This document shows, piece after piece, positions 10,121-19,812 of a stretch of 64,000 nucleotides of DNA. The position numbers and the translations under genes are program-made. The stretch covers positions 1 to 64,000 of the forward strand of contig SAIX01000066.1 of NCBI GenBank assembly GCA_004028765.1. Direction: 5' to 3'. The number at the start of each line of letters is the position of its first letter. Position 1 is the first letter of the stretch. Origin of the DNA: Chitinophagaceae bacterium (GTDB taxonomy: Bacteria; Bacteroidota; Bacteroidia; Chitinophagales; Chitinophagaceae). The notes under the pieces were generated by a model, which saw only the letters and a program-made list of their open reading frames with translations, was not told where the DNA came from and did not search any database.

Positions 10121-10921
10121 ATGGCGAGAATCATCGGAGTGGCTAACCAGAAAGGCGGCGTGGGCAAAACAACATCGGCCATCAATGTGGCGGCAAGCCT
10201 GGCTGTGCTCGAATTCAAAACGCTTCTGGTGGATGCCGACCCGCAGGCAAACAGTACAACCGGCGTGGGTTTTGACCTGCACAATATCACCAGCAGCCTG
10301 TACGACTGTATGGTGAACAATACTTCCGCAGGAGATGTGATCCTCAAAAGCGATGTGCCCAATCTCGATATCATCCCATCGCATATCGACCTGGTAGGTG
10401 CTGAAATTGAAATGATCAATTATCCCAACCGTGAAAATGTATTAAAGGGCATCCTCGAACCGGTGAAAGAAAGGTACGATTTCATCATCATCGACTGCTC
10501 GCCATCGCTCGGTTTGATCACGGTAAATTCACTTGTGGCAGCAGATAGTGTGATCGTTCCGGTACAATGTGAGTTTTTTGCGCTGGAAGGACTTGGAAAA
10601 TTATTGAATACGATCAAGATCGTGCAAAGCCGACTGAACCCTGAATTACAGATCGAAGGCATATTAATGACGATGTATGATGGCCGGCTTCGCCTCTGCA
10701 ACCAGGTGGTAAGTGAAGTAAGAAGGCATTTCGATGATATGGTTTTTGATACCATCATCCATCGCAATACGAGGCTGAGTGAAGCTCCCAGCGTGGGCAA
10801 ACCCGTGATCCTCTACGATGCGGAAAGCAAGGGCGCCGTAAACTATCTCAATCTCGCCAAAGAGATCCTGCAGAAAAACGGCATGACCAAAATGAGCAAC
10901 GAAGAAAGAATCATTGAATAA
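10121..10921 (+). CDS. parA: Chromosome partitioning ATPase ParA/Soj
   Basis: MARIIGVANQKGGVGKTTSAINVAASLA...LLVDADPQANSTTG; deviant Walker A. Confidence 0.97.
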   Translation: MARIIGVANQKGGVGKTTSAINVAASLAVLEFKTLLVDADPQANSTTGVGFDLHNITSSLYDCMVNNTSAGDVILKSDVPNLDIIPSHIDLVGAEIEMINYPNRENVLKGILEPVKERYDFIIIDCSPSLGLITVNSLVAADSVIVPVQCEFFALEGLGKLLNTIKIVQSRLNPELQIEGILMTMYDGRLRLCNQVVSEVRRHFDDMVFDTIIHRNTRLSEAPSVGKPVILYDAESKGAVNYLNLAKEILQKNGMTKMSNEERIIE

Positions 10922-11007
10922 AGTCTGGAATCAGGAGTTAGGAGTTTGGAGTCAGAAAAACATGATCACCCCCTAACTCCTGACTCTTAACTCTCAACTC
11001 CTAACTA
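10922..11007. repeat. Heptad palindrome, AGT/ACT-core family, between parA and parB
   Basis: AGT at 10922, (AAT 10929), 10936, 10943, 10950; ACT at 10976, 10983, 10990, 10997, 11004. Confidence 0.92.
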
Positions 11008-11010
11008 ATT

Positions 11011-11934
11011 ATGACTTCTCCCAAACAAAATAAAGACCTCATCGGTAAAGGGCTCCGTTCCCTGTTACAGAATATTGATGCCGACTTAAAAACCACCGCA
11101 GGCAGTTTAAAAACCGATGTGGTGGAACAGGTAACACATACCATCCGCATACCGCTGGCAGATATACAGATCAACCCCAAACAGCCCCGGCGCGATTTTG
11201 ATGAAACGGCATTGAATGAACTGGCAGCATCCATCAAACTGCATGATATCATCCAGCCACTTACCTTATCAAAACTTCCGAACGGGAAGTACCAGCTGAT
11301 CGCAGGTGAACGCCGTTTCCGCGCATCAAAAATTGCAGGGCTTGCCGATGTTCCGGCCTATATCCGACAGGCCAACGACCAGCAATTGCTTGAACTGGCC
11401 CTGCTGGAAAATTTGCAGCGGGAAGACCTGAATGCCATTGAAATTGCCCTGAGTTATAAACGCATGATGGAAGAACTCGATTTTACACAGGAGCAGGTGG
11501 CAGAACGTATGGGCAAGGAAAGAACCACTGTTACCAATTACCTGCGCCTCTTAAAACTTCCGCCGGATATACAACTTGCCGTGCGCAACGGGTCACTCAG
11601 TATGGGCCATGCGAGGGCATTGGTGAATATCGACACGATCGACAGGCAATTGTATGTATTCAAAGAAATCGTGAACAGGCAACTGAATGTAAGGCAAACA
11701 GAAGAACTGGTTCGCAACCTTTACAAGGCGGAAAAATCCGGCGCTGTTAAATCTTCTCAAAAATCAGAACTGCCCGCTGCCTACAAAAAGATTGAAGATA
11801 ACTTAGCATCGCATTTTTCCACCAAAGTAAAAATGGTGCACAACAAGAAAGGTTACGGAAGCATTACCATCGAATATTTTTCACTCGAAGAATTGAATAA
11901 AATACTTGATGGCATGAATATTTCTGTAAGCTGA
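11011..11934 (+). CDS. parB: ParB/Spo0J chromosome partitioning protein
   Basis: IRIPLADIQINPKQPRRDFDETALNELAASIK...LIAGERRFRASKIAGL...EQVAERMGKERTTVTNYLRLLKLP. Confidence 0.97.
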   Translation: MTSPKQNKDLIGKGLRSLLQNIDADLKTTAGSLKTDVVEQVTHTIRIPLADIQINPKQPRRDFDETALNELAASIKLHDIIQPLTLSKLPNGKYQLIAGERRFRASKIAGLADVPAYIRQANDQQLLELALLENLQREDLNAIEIALSYKRMMEELDFTQEQVAERMGKERTTVTNYLRLLKLPPDIQLAVRNGSLSMGHARALVNIDTIDRQLYVFKEIVNRQLNVRQTEELVRNLYKAEKSGAVKSSQKSELPAAYKKIEDNLASHFSTKVKMVHNKKGYGSITIEYFSLEELNKILDGMNISVS

Positions 11935-11941
11935 TCCCGAA

Positions 11942-12616
11942 ATGAGATCCTCTTTATCTTTCATATTACTGTTTCTTCTGGCAATTAGCACAGTTCCCTT
12001 ATCGGCCCAGGACGAGAAAAAATCGCTTGCAACGGGTTCCGTATTTACCGGAACCGCCGGCGCTGCAGATAAAAAAGATTCTGCCGCTGCCAAATGGTCG
12101 ATGAAACAGGATACCACCAAAAAACATATTCCGCGCATTGCCACCCTGCGTTCAGCATTGATACCCGGCTGGGGCCAGGCTTATAACCGCGAATACTGGA
12201 AAATACCCCTTGTTTACGGCGTGCTCGCCATTCCGGTTACACTTTACTTTTACAATAACAGTTATTATAAAAAAACAAAATTCGCATACGAGGCAAGGTA
12301 TAAGGAACAGGTGTTGAAAGACAGTTCCGATGTACCGCTGATAGATCCCGAATTAAAAAACCTCGGGATCATTTCCCTGCAGAGCTACCGCAATTCTTTC
12401 CGGCGCGACAGGGATTTTTCAATCCTCTGGTTCCTGCTGGCATGGGGGTTGCAGGTTATGGATGCAACCGTATTTGCCCACCTCAAACAATTTGATGTTT
12501 CCGGCGACCTCACAATGGAACTGAATCCTGTTTTCAATCCCGTTACCCGTACGCCTGGTCTTGGCTTGTCATTGAGTTTAAAGAATCCTTCTTCAAAACG
12601 TATCAGCACACGCTGA
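11942..12616 (+). CDS. DUF5683-like membrane protein
   Basis: Signal peptide; LRSALIPGWGQAYNREYWKIPLVYGVLA motif; position between parB and dapB as commonly seen in Bacteroidota. Confidence 0.8.
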   Translation: MRSSLSFILLFLLAISTVPLSAQDEKKSLATGSVFTGTAGAADKKDSAAAKWSMKQDTTKKHIPRIATLRSALIPGWGQAYNREYWKIPLVYGVLAIPVTLYFYNNSYYKKTKFAYEARYKEQVLKDSSDVPLIDPELKNLGIISLQSYRNSFRRDRDFSILWFLLAWGLQVMDATVFAHLKQFDVSGDLTMELNPVFNPVTRTPGLGLSLSLKNPSSKRISTR

Positions 12617-12672
12617 TGTTTCGGCAAATGCGGTTATTTTTGTCCGCAGTAATTCAACCTGCATAAATTTTT

Positions 12673-13389
12673 ATGAAGATCGCACTCATCGGATACGGCA
12701 AAATGGGCAAAGCCATTGAAGCCATTGCATTGGAAAAAAGGCATGAAATTGTTTTAAAGATCGATCTTGATAATGCATCCGATCTGAATGCGGAAAATAT
12801 TGCCAAAGCAGATGTGGCCATCGAATTTACCGGGCCGCACAGCGCTTTCGGCAATGTGATGAAATGCCTCGAACTCGGTATCCCACTGGTTTGTGGTTCC
12901 ACCGGCTGGCTTGCTCAGTGGGATGCCGTAAAAGCATCCTGCGAAAAAAATAACGGCACGCTTATTTATGCGAGTAATTTCAGCATCGGTGTCAATCTTT
13001 TTTTTGAATTGAATACAAGGCTTGCAAAACTTATGAGCGGCTATCCTTCCTACAATGTATCCATGGAAGAGATCCATCATACCCAGAAAAAAGATGCCCC
13101 GAGCGGAACCGCAATCACGCTGGCTGAGCAGGTACTGGACAATATCCCCGGCAAAAAGAAATGGGTAAACCACCCGAGCAGTAACCCCGGAGAGCTTGAG
13201 ATCATCTCGGAACGCATCGACCCGGCACCCGGTACCCATAAAGTAAAATATCACTCAGCCGTAGACGATATCGAGATCATTCATACCGCGCATAACCGGA
13301 CAGGATTCGCCGGCGGCGCTGTGCTGGCCGCTGAGTTTGCAATCAATAAAAAAGGTATATTTGGAATGAAAGAAGTGTTGGGATTATAG
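12673..13389 (+). CDS. dapB: 4-hydroxy-tetrahydrodipicolinate reductase
   Basis: MKIALIGYGKMGKAIEAIA...EIHHTQKKDAPSGTAITLAE. Confidence 0.95.
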   Translation: MKIALIGYGKMGKAIEAIALEKRHEIVLKIDLDNASDLNAENIAKADVAIEFTGPHSAFGNVMKCLELGIPLVCGSTGWLAQWDAVKASCEKNNGTLIYASNFSIGVNLFFELNTRLAKLMSGYPSYNVSMEEIHHTQKKDAPSGTAITLAEQVLDNIPGKKKWVNHPSSNPGELEIISERIDPAPGTHKVKYHSAVDDIEIIHTAHNRTGFAGGAVLAAEFAINKKGIFGMKEVLGL

Positions 13390-13408
13390 TGTATCTCCCC
13401 GTTTCCAA

Positions 13409-13492
13409 ACACCATTCATTTATCCCAGTCCTGTGAAAAAGGACCAGATAAATGCCCCCATATAAATACCCCCATAACGAATAACGAATATG
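13409..13492. repeat. Heptad-type element upstream of the Rrf2 gene
   Basis: ATAAATG|CCCCCAT|ATAAATA|CCCCCAT|AACGAAT|AACGAAT|ATG from 13448; upstream CATTTATC/GATAAATG pairing. Confidence 0.7.
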
Positions 13493-13900
13493 CTTTCCAA
13501 GAAGACCCAATATGCTTTTAAAGCGCTCACATTTATGGCAGAGCGGAAAAAAGAAGGGCCTGTGCTGATCGCAGAGATCTCGAAAAGAAAAAAAATACCG
13601 CTGAAATTCCTTGAGAATATTCTCCTGGAATTAAAAAAAGCAGGGCTGCTCGACAGTAAAAAAGGAAAAGGCGGCGGTTATTTTTTTAATGTGGATCCTG
13701 CAGAAATAAAACTGGCGCAGGTAATGCGGCTGATTGAAGGGCCGATTGCTCTGTTGCCCTGTGTGAGCCTGAATTTTTATGAAAGATGCAAAGACTGTGA
13801 TGAAAAAAAATGCGGGTTGAAAAAAGTGATGATCCAGGTACGCGACAACACACTCGCTATTTTAGAACACAAAACCGTGCATGACCTTGTAGCAAAATAA
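13490..13900 (+). CDS. Rrf2 family transcriptional regulator
   Basis: MLSKKTQYAFKALTFMAERKK...ISKRKKIPLKFLENILLELKKAGLLDSKKGKGGGY. Confidence 0.93.
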   Translation: MLSKKTQYAFKALTFMAERKKEGPVLIAEISKRKKIPLKFLENILLELKKAGLLDSKKGKGGGYFFNVDPAEIKLAQVMRLIEGPIALLPCVSLNFYERCKDCDEKKCGLKKVMIQVRDNTLAILEHKTVHDLVAK

Positions 13901-13923
13901 ATCAAACCCTAAAAATCGCCCTT

Positions 13924-14958
13924 ATGAAGAAAGTCCTTTTTGGTTTACTCATCCTTGCATCGGGTAAAACGGTGGCACAGGATATGGGCCAGATCCTCGC
14001 TGGTTCAACCGCTGATGCCAACAAGTACCTGAATGCATATTTCGAGCCTTTCGCAAAAGGCGAAATAATGAATATAGGCCGCGGCTGGACGAGCACCGCC
14101 AAAACCCATAAACTCCTGGGTCTGGATATTACGGTAAATGCCCAGATGGGATTGGTACCCAGCGGCGCGGAAGCTTTTACTTTTAACAAAGCCGACTATT
14201 CCACTTTTTCACTCACCAGTGGTGCATCCAGTGCCACATTACCCACTTTTATGGGAGGGAAAACACAGCAAAATATCACTGTGAATACAACCGTGAACGG
14301 AAAAAATGTAAAGTACACATTCAATTCACCCATCGGTGTGGGGGATGATATTAAAAATGCCATTGGACAGGCGGCTGTTCCTCTCCCGGTGATTCAGGTA
14401 GGACTCGGTTTGATCAAACATACGGATGTAAAACTCCGCTATTTCCCCAAAACAGATTTTGGCGGCACCAAGGTTGGCGTTTTCGGACTGGCTGTGCAAC
14501 ATGAATTCACCAATTACCTGCCCTTTCTCGGTAAAGCACCATTCCTGCATCTTTCCGGCCTCGTGGGTTATAACAGCATTGATGCTTCGTACGACCTTAC
14601 CGGCAAAGGCGTTTCGGGAAGCAACCAGCGTGCAGAGCTTAGTCTTTCCGGTCTCACCGTACAAGCGATCGCTTCTGCCAAACTCGCTTTCCTTGAGTTC
14701 TATACTTCACTTGGATATACAAGCGGTAAGTGCGATGCGAACATGAAAGGAACGTATAACTTCAACTATACAGATGCATCAAGCGGCGCAACTGTGAGTG
14801 GTTCTGTTACGGACCCTGTTTCACTGAATTATAAAAACAGCGGTGTATCGAATACATGGGGAGTTCGTGCCAATCTTTTATTCATCAAATTATTTGCCGA
14901 TTATACTTTCGCCAATTACAACGGTGTAGGTCTTGGCGCTTCTTTCAGTTTCCGCTAA
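13924..14958 (+). CDS. DUF6588-like outer-membrane protein
   Basis: Signal peptide MKKVLFGLLILASGKTVAQD; beta-rich; C-terminal SFSFR. Confidence 0.65.
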   Translation: MKKVLFGLLILASGKTVAQDMGQILAGSTADANKYLNAYFEPFAKGEIMNIGRGWTSTAKTHKLLGLDITVNAQMGLVPSGAEAFTFNKADYSTFSLTSGASSATLPTFMGGKTQQNITVNTTVNGKNVKYTFNSPIGVGDDIKNAIGQAAVPLPVIQVGLGLIKHTDVKLRYFPKTDFGGTKVGVFGLAVQHEFTNYLPFLGKAPFLHLSGLVGYNSIDASYDLTGKGVSGSNQRAELSLSGLTVQAIASAKLAFLEFYTSLGYTSGKCDANMKGTYNFNYTDASSGATVSGSVTDPVSLNYKNSGVSNTWGVRANLLFIKLFADYTFANYNGVGLGASFSFR

Positions 14959-14975
14959 ACGATCCGTTATCATAC

Positions 14976-15015
14976 AATAAAAATGGTCATGAATGTATTC
15001 ATGACCATTTTTATT
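14976..15015. terminator. Bidirectional intrinsic terminator
   Basis: AATAAAAATGGTCATGAAT GT ATTCATGACCATTTTTATT, perfect 19-bp inverted repeat with A/T tracts between convergent genes. Confidence 0.85.
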
Positions 15016-15029
15016 TCCGGATGGTTCTT

Positions 15030-16001
15030 TTATTTTTTCAGGTTCTGTAACATATCAGTTGTCATTTTAGCAAGATCATATTCCGGTTTCCATCCCCAGT
15101 CTTTCGCAGCCACCGAATCATCGATACTCTGCGGCCAGCTGTTGGCAATATCCTGCCGGTAATCGGGCGAATAGCTCATTGCGAAACCAGGAATATGTTT
15201 TTGGATCTCCGCACCGATTTCTTTCGGAGAAAAACTCATACCCGAAATATTATAGGAAGTACGGATAGAAATTTTTTCTGCAGGTGCATCCATCAGCTCC
15301 AGTGTGGCGCGGATGGCATCCGGCATATACATCATGGGGAGATACGTATCTTCTTTTAAAAAACAGGTGTACTTGCCCCGTTCAATTGCCTCACCATAAA
15401 TTTCCACTGCATAATCGGTGGTACCGCCACCGGGTTCTGATTTATAACTGATCAGCCCGGGATAACGGATGCTTCGTACATCCACACCATAACGGTTGTG
15501 ATAATAATTGCACCAGAACTCGCCCGCATATTTGCTGATGCCATAAACGGTGATCGGTTCGATCACCGTTTGCTGCGGACAGTTCTGTTTTGGCGAAGTG
15601 GGCCCGAACACAGCGATACTGCTGGGCCAGTATACCTTGTGCAGTTTTTCTTCCCGTGCAATGTCAAGCACATTCAGCAAACCCTGCATATTCAGGTGCC
15701 AGGCAAGATTGGGATTTTTTTCGCCCGTGGCGGATAAAATCGCGGCAAGCAGATAGATCTGCGTAATATTCTGGCGGATCACCTGCACATGCAGCATTTC
15801 CTTGTTCATTACATCGAGGCTTACATAAGGGCCGGTTCCCTTCAGCAAAGGGTTTTCTTCCCGCAGATCGGAAGCCACCACATGCTGGTTCCCGTATTGT
15901 TTGCGCAAAGCAAGCGTAAGCTCAACACCTATCTGGCCCGAAGCGCCGATAACCAGGATTTTATCTTTTGTAACCGACATGGCAATCTGTTTGAATGGCA
16001 A
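15030..16001 (-). CDS. NAD-dependent epimerase/dehydratase (L-threonine 3-dehydrogenase-like SDR)
   Basis: KILVIGASGQIGVELTLALRKQYG...VYWPSSIAVFGPTSP...ITVYGISKYAGEFWCNYY. Confidence 0.88.
   Translation of the reverse strand: MPFKQIAMSVTKDKILVIGASGQIGVELTLALRKQYGNQHVVASDLREENPLLKGTGPYVSLDVMNKEMLHVQVIRQNITQIYLLAAILSATGEKNPNLAWHLNMQGLLNVLDIAREEKLHKVYWPSSIAVFGPTSPKQNCPQQTVIEPITVYGISKYAGEFWCNYYHNRYGVDVRSIRYPGLISYKSEPGGGTTDYAVEIYGEAIERGKYTCFLKEDTYLPMMYMPDAIRATLELMDAPAEKISIRTSYNISGMSFSPKEIGAEIQKHIPGFAMSYSPDYRQDIANSWPQSIDDSVAAKDWGWKPEYDLAKMTTDMLQNLKK
15545..15571. repeat. Perfect 12-bp inverted repeat inside epimerase gene
   Basis: AAACGGTGATCG GTT CGATCACCGTTT. Confidence 0.95.
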
Positions 16002-16019
16002 AGAAAACGAAAAAAATAA

Positions 16020-16132
16020 CGAATACCGAGCAAGGAATATCGAATAACGGGTTTACGATCTTGCCGGTTACTCGAATAATCTTCATCATTCAATAGCTGA
16101 TAATCGGTATTCGATATTCATTATCCTTATTT
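16020..16132. repeat. Heptad palindrome, CGAAT/ATTCG family
   Basis: CG at 16020, 16027, 16041, 16048; right array CATCATT|CAATAGC|TGATAAT|CGGTATT|CGATATT|CATTATC from 16084. Confidence 0.82.
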
Positions 16133-16155
16133 TTGCGGAGTCACAATCTTTTTTT

Positions 16156-16980
16156 ATGCTCCCTTCTTTCCTCTCCCGTCTTTTCAAAAACCAATCCTAC
16201 AATCCCGATCATTTTTTCCTGATTGCAGGGCCTTGTGTAGTGGAAACCGAAGAGCTGGTGATGGAGGTTGCCGATAAAGTTTCTGCTATCTGTAAAAGAC
16301 TGGAGATACCGTATGTTTTTAAAGCCAGCTACCGCAAAGCCAACCGTACCAGTGCAAATTCATTTACGGGCATCGGTGACGACAACGGATTATCGCTTAT
16401 CAAAAAAGTAGGCGATACTTTTCAGCTTCCCACTACTTCTGATATCCATGCACATGAAGAAGCTGCGATGGCCGCGCCTTTTATTGATATCCTGCAGATA
16501 CCCGCTTTTCTCTGCCGCCAGACCGATCTGCTTATCGCAGCAGCAGAAACGGGAAAAATCGTGAATGTAAAAAAAGGCCAGTTTCTCAGCGGGCCTTCCA
16601 TGAAGTTTGCAGCAGATAAGATCCGCAACGCGGGAAATGACCAGGTTATCCTTACTGAACGCGGCACTACATTTGGCTATCAGGATCTCGTGGTGGATTA
16701 CCGCAACATACCCTGGATGCAGGAACATGGGGCGCCTGTTGTGATGGACTGTACACATGCCCTGCAGCAACCCAATCAAACCAGCGGCGTAACAGGCGGT
16801 AACCCGCAACTGATCGGAACCATTGCCAAAGCCGCCATTGCAACCGGGGCCGATGGATTATTTATCGAAACACATCCCAATCCCGCTGTAGCCAAAAGCG
16901 ACGGGGCCAATATGCTCAAACTTGACCTGCTCGAAGGATTACTCGAAAAACTGGTGAAACTCAGGAAAGCGGCTATATGA
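16156..16980 (+). CDS. kdsA: 3-deoxy-8-phosphooctulonate synthase
   Basis: FFLIAGPCVVETEELVMEVADKV...FKASYRKANRTS...TERGTTFGYQDLVVDYRNIPWM. Confidence 0.96.
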   Translation: MLPSFLSRLFKNQSYNPDHFFLIAGPCVVETEELVMEVADKVSAICKRLEIPYVFKASYRKANRTSANSFTGIGDDNGLSLIKKVGDTFQLPTTSDIHAHEEAAMAAPFIDILQIPAFLCRQTDLLIAAAETGKIVNVKKGQFLSGPSMKFAADKIRNAGNDQVILTERGTTFGYQDLVVDYRNIPWMQEHGAPVVMDCTHALQQPNQTSGVTGGNPQLIGTIAKAAIATGADGLFIETHPNPAVAKSDGANMLKLDLLEGLLEKLVKLRKAAI

Positions 16981-17059
16981 GTTAAAAGTGAGGAGTTAAT
17001 AGTTAAAAGTGATCCTTTACTTGTTGGACCTACTATTAACTTTTAACTATCAACTTTAA
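16980..17059. repeat. Heptad palindrome, AGT/ACT-core family
   Basis: AGT at 16980, 16987, 16994, 17001, 17008; ACT at 17032, 17039, 17046, 17053. Confidence 0.92.
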
Positions 17060-17067
17060 ACCAACTT

Positions 17068-17289
17068 CTACCAGTTCCTGATCGGGTTTCTTTTCCCGTC
17101 CATGATATAATTTTTAATATTGATCCAGAAGGCAAGGATCATATAAAGGATCACCGGCGATCCCATGGTGAGGAAAGAGATATAAATAAACCACATCCTG
17201 ATTTTAGAGGAGGCGATGCCCAGTTTCTCACCTATTTTGGTGCATACGCCAAATGCATTCAGTTCGAGGAATTCCCTGATCTTTTCCAT
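17068..17289 (-). CDS. PspC domain-containing small membrane protein
   Basis: MEKIREFLELNAFGVCTKIGEKLGIASSKIRMWFIYISFLTMGSPVILYMILAFW; start at 17289 preferred. Confidence 0.8.
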   Translation of the reverse strand: MEKIREFLELNAFGVCTKIGEKLGIASSKIRMWFIYISFLTMGSPVILYMILAFWINIKNYIMDGKRNPIRNW

Positions 17290-17406
17290 ACTGTTTTTGG
17301 TTGGCGGGGGTACACGGTTATGAATCAAAAATAAGACAAATCAAGCCAATAAATGTTTAAAAGCCTGACTGTGCCCGGCTGTTTTTCCGTAAATTCGCGT
17401 CTCCAT

Positions 17407-17477
17407 GCGGAACGCTTATCGCCAAACGCTAAATGCGGCCCCGCCCCTTAGCGTTTTGCTTTCTGCGCCCGGCATCC
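17407..17477. repeat. Heptad palindrome, GC-core family
   Basis: GC at 17407, 17414, 17421, 17428, 17435 and 17451, 17458, 17465, 17472. Confidence 0.92.
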
Positions 17478-17513
17478 AGTTCTCAATCTATTGCGAATCC
17501 TAAATACCGAATT

Positions 17514-19781
17514 ATGGCTTTTGACATCGACATGATCAAAAAAGTGTACGCCGAATTACCCGCCAAAGTAGATGCAGCCCGCAAAACTTTGGGAAGGCCG
17601 TTAACACTCAGTGAAAAAATATTGTTCGCCCACCTGCATACCGACCAGGCGCTGCAGGTTTTTGAAAGAGGCAAAACCTATGTTGATTTTGCCCCCGACC
17701 GCGTGGCGATGCAGGATGCTACTGCACAAATGGCCTTATTACAGTTTATGCAGGCGGGACGGCCAAAAGTAGCCGTTCCATCCACAGTACACTGCGATCA
17801 CCTGATCATGGCCCGTGATGAAGCCAAAAAAGACCTTGCTGTTGCGACTTCAGAAAGCAAAGAAGTGTATGATTTCCTTGCTTCTGTTTCTAACAAATAC
17901 GGCATTGGTTTCTGGAAACCCGGTGCTGGTATCATCCACCAGGTAGTACTCGAGAACTATGCGTTTCCGGGTGGTATGATGATCGGAACAGATTCACATA
18001 CCGTAAATGCTGGTGGCCTCGGAATGATCGCCATTGGTGTGGGCGGCGCCGATGCATGTGATGTGATGGCCGGCTTGCCCTGGGAACTGAAATGGCCCAA
18101 ACTGATCGGGGTGAAACTGACCGGCAAATTAAACGGCTGGACCGCCCCCAAAGATGTGATCCTGAAAGTGGCTGGCATCCTCACCGTAAAAGGCGGAACC
18201 GGTGCAATTGTGGAATATTTTGGAGAAGGTGCCACCAGTATGAGCTGTACAGGTAAAGGAACCATCTGTAATATGGGTGCGGAAATCGGCGCCACCACTT
18301 CTACATTTGGCTACGACGAAAGCATGAGCCGTTACCTCAAAGCCACAGGCCGTGCGGAAGTGGCTGAGATGGCGGATGGTATTGCATCTTACCTGAATGC
18401 CGATCCGGAAGTATACGCTGATCCTAAAAAGTATTTTGATGAATTGATCGAGATCAACCTAAGTGAACTGGAACCCCACCTGAACGGTCCATTCACACCC
18501 GATCTCGCCACGCCTATTTCAAAAATGAAAGAAGCTGCAGCAGCAAACGGATGGCCCACCAAAATTGAAGTGGGTTTGATCGGAAGCTGCACCAACAGTT
18601 CTTATGAAGATATCAGCCGCTCAGTAAGCCTGGCCAAACAGGTAAAAGCAAAAGGTCTTACCCTGAAAAGTGAATTCACCATCACACCCGGTTCTGAACA
18701 GGTTCGCTTTACGGTGGAAAGAGATGGCTACCTCGATGTATTCAACCATATCGGTGCAAAAGTATTTGCCAATGCCTGCGGGCCTTGTATCGGTATGTGG
18801 GACCGTGTGGGTGCTGAGAAAAAAGAAAAGAATACCATCGTACACAGCTTTAACCGCAACTTCGCAAAACGTGCAGATGGCAACCCCAATACTTTCGCAT
18901 TTGTAGGATCGCCTGAACTGGTAACCGCATTGGCGATTGCGGGAGATCTTGGTTTCAATCCCCTTACAGATACACTTACCAATGCCAACGGCGAACAGGT
19001 AAAACTGGATCCGCCAAGCGGAGATGAATTGCCTGCAAAAGGTTTTGCAGTAGATGATCCCGGCTACCAGGCACCAGCTGCAGATGGAAGCAGTGTTACT
19101 GTAGCAGTAGCGCCCGACAGCAAGCGACTCCAGTTACTCGCTCCATTCCCTGCATGGGAAGGCACCGATCTCAAGGGTTTAAAACTGCTGATCAAAGCCA
19201 AAGGGAAATGTACCACCGACCATATCAGTATGGCCGGTCCCTGGCTCAAATTCCGCGGGCACCTCGACAATATCAGCAATAACCTGCTCATTGGCGCCGT
19301 GAATTTCTTTAATGAGAAAACAGACAATGTAAAAAACCAGCTAACCGGTGAATACGGCGCAGTTCCTGCAACACAGCGTGCCTACAAAGCAGCGGGTATC
19401 GGCAGTATCGTTGTTGGTGATGAAAACTATGGAGAAGGAAGTTCCCGTGAACATGCTGCCATGGAGCCCCGCTTTCTCGGTGTACGTGCGATCCTGGTGA
19501 AATCATTTGCCCGTATCCACGAAACAAACCTGAAAAAACAGGGCATGCTGGCACTCACTTTCGCCGACAAAGCCGATTATGAAAAGATCCAGGAAGATGA
19601 TACCATTGACATCATCGGCTTAACCTCTTTCGCACCCGGTCAGCCGCTTACACTTGTATTCACACATGCGGATGGAAGCAAGGATACCATCGTGGCAAAT
19701 CATACCTACAACCAGCAGCAGATTGAATGGTTTAAAGCCGGTGCGGCACTGAACATCATCCGCAAACAGGTAGGTGCTTAA
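17514..19781 (+). CDS. Aconitate hydratase
   Basis: [41 protein letters not shown]...[16 protein letters not shown]...[13 protein letters not shown]-type motif ([19 protein letters not shown]). Track start 17433 lies inside an intergenic repeat element; ATG 17514 preferred. Confidence 0.96.
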   Translation: MAFDIDMIKKVYAELPAKVDAARKTLGRPLTLSEKILFAHLHTDQALQVFERGKTYVDFAPDRVAMQDATAQMALLQFMQAGRPKVAVPSTVHCDHLIMARDEAKKDLAVATSESKEVYDFLASVSNKYGIGFWKPGAGIIHQVVLENYAFPGGMMIGTDSHTVNAGGLGMIAIGVGGADACDVMAGLPWELKWPKLIGVKLTGKLNGWTAPKDVILKVAGILTVKGGTGAIVEYFGEGATSMSCTGKGTICNMGAEIGATTSTFGYDESMSRYLKATGRAEVAEMADGIASYLNADPEVYADPKKYFDELIEINLSELEPHLNGPFTPDLATPISKMKEAAAANGWPTKIEVGLIGSCTNSSYEDISRSVSLAKQVKAKGLTLKSEFTITPGSEQVRFTVERDGYLDVFNHIGAKVFANACGPCIGMWDRVGAEKKEKNTIVHSFNRNFAKRADGNPNTFAFVGSPELVTALAIAGDLGFNPLTDTLTNANGEQVKLDPPSGDELPAKGFAVDDPGYQAPAADGSSVTVAVAPDSKRLQLLAPFPAWEGTDLKGLKLLIKAKGKCTTDHISMAGPWLKFRGHLDNISNNLLIGAVNFFNEKTDNVKNQLTGEYGAVPATQRAYKAAGIGSIVVGDENYGEGSSREHAAMEPRFLGVRAILVKSFARIHETNLKKQGMLALTFADKADYEKIQEDDTIDIIGLTSFAPGQPLTLVFTHADGSKDTIVANHTYNQQQIEWFKAGAALNIIRKQVGA

Positions 19782-19812
19782 TTACGACCCGTTCCGGAAA
19801 TCGTTCCGGTAT

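Noticed and set aside
10922-11007. parS centromere site at the parA-parB junction
   Set aside because: No GTTCCACGTGGAAC-like palindrome seen; the sequence there is the heptad repeat element instead. A full parS scan with a position weight matrix would be needed to exclude parS elsewhere.
14976-15015. Perfect 19-bp inverted repeats at 14976-15015 and 19813-19855 as members of the heptad family
   Set aside because: They lack 7/8-nt internal periodicity and have A/T tracts typical of bidirectional intrinsic terminators.
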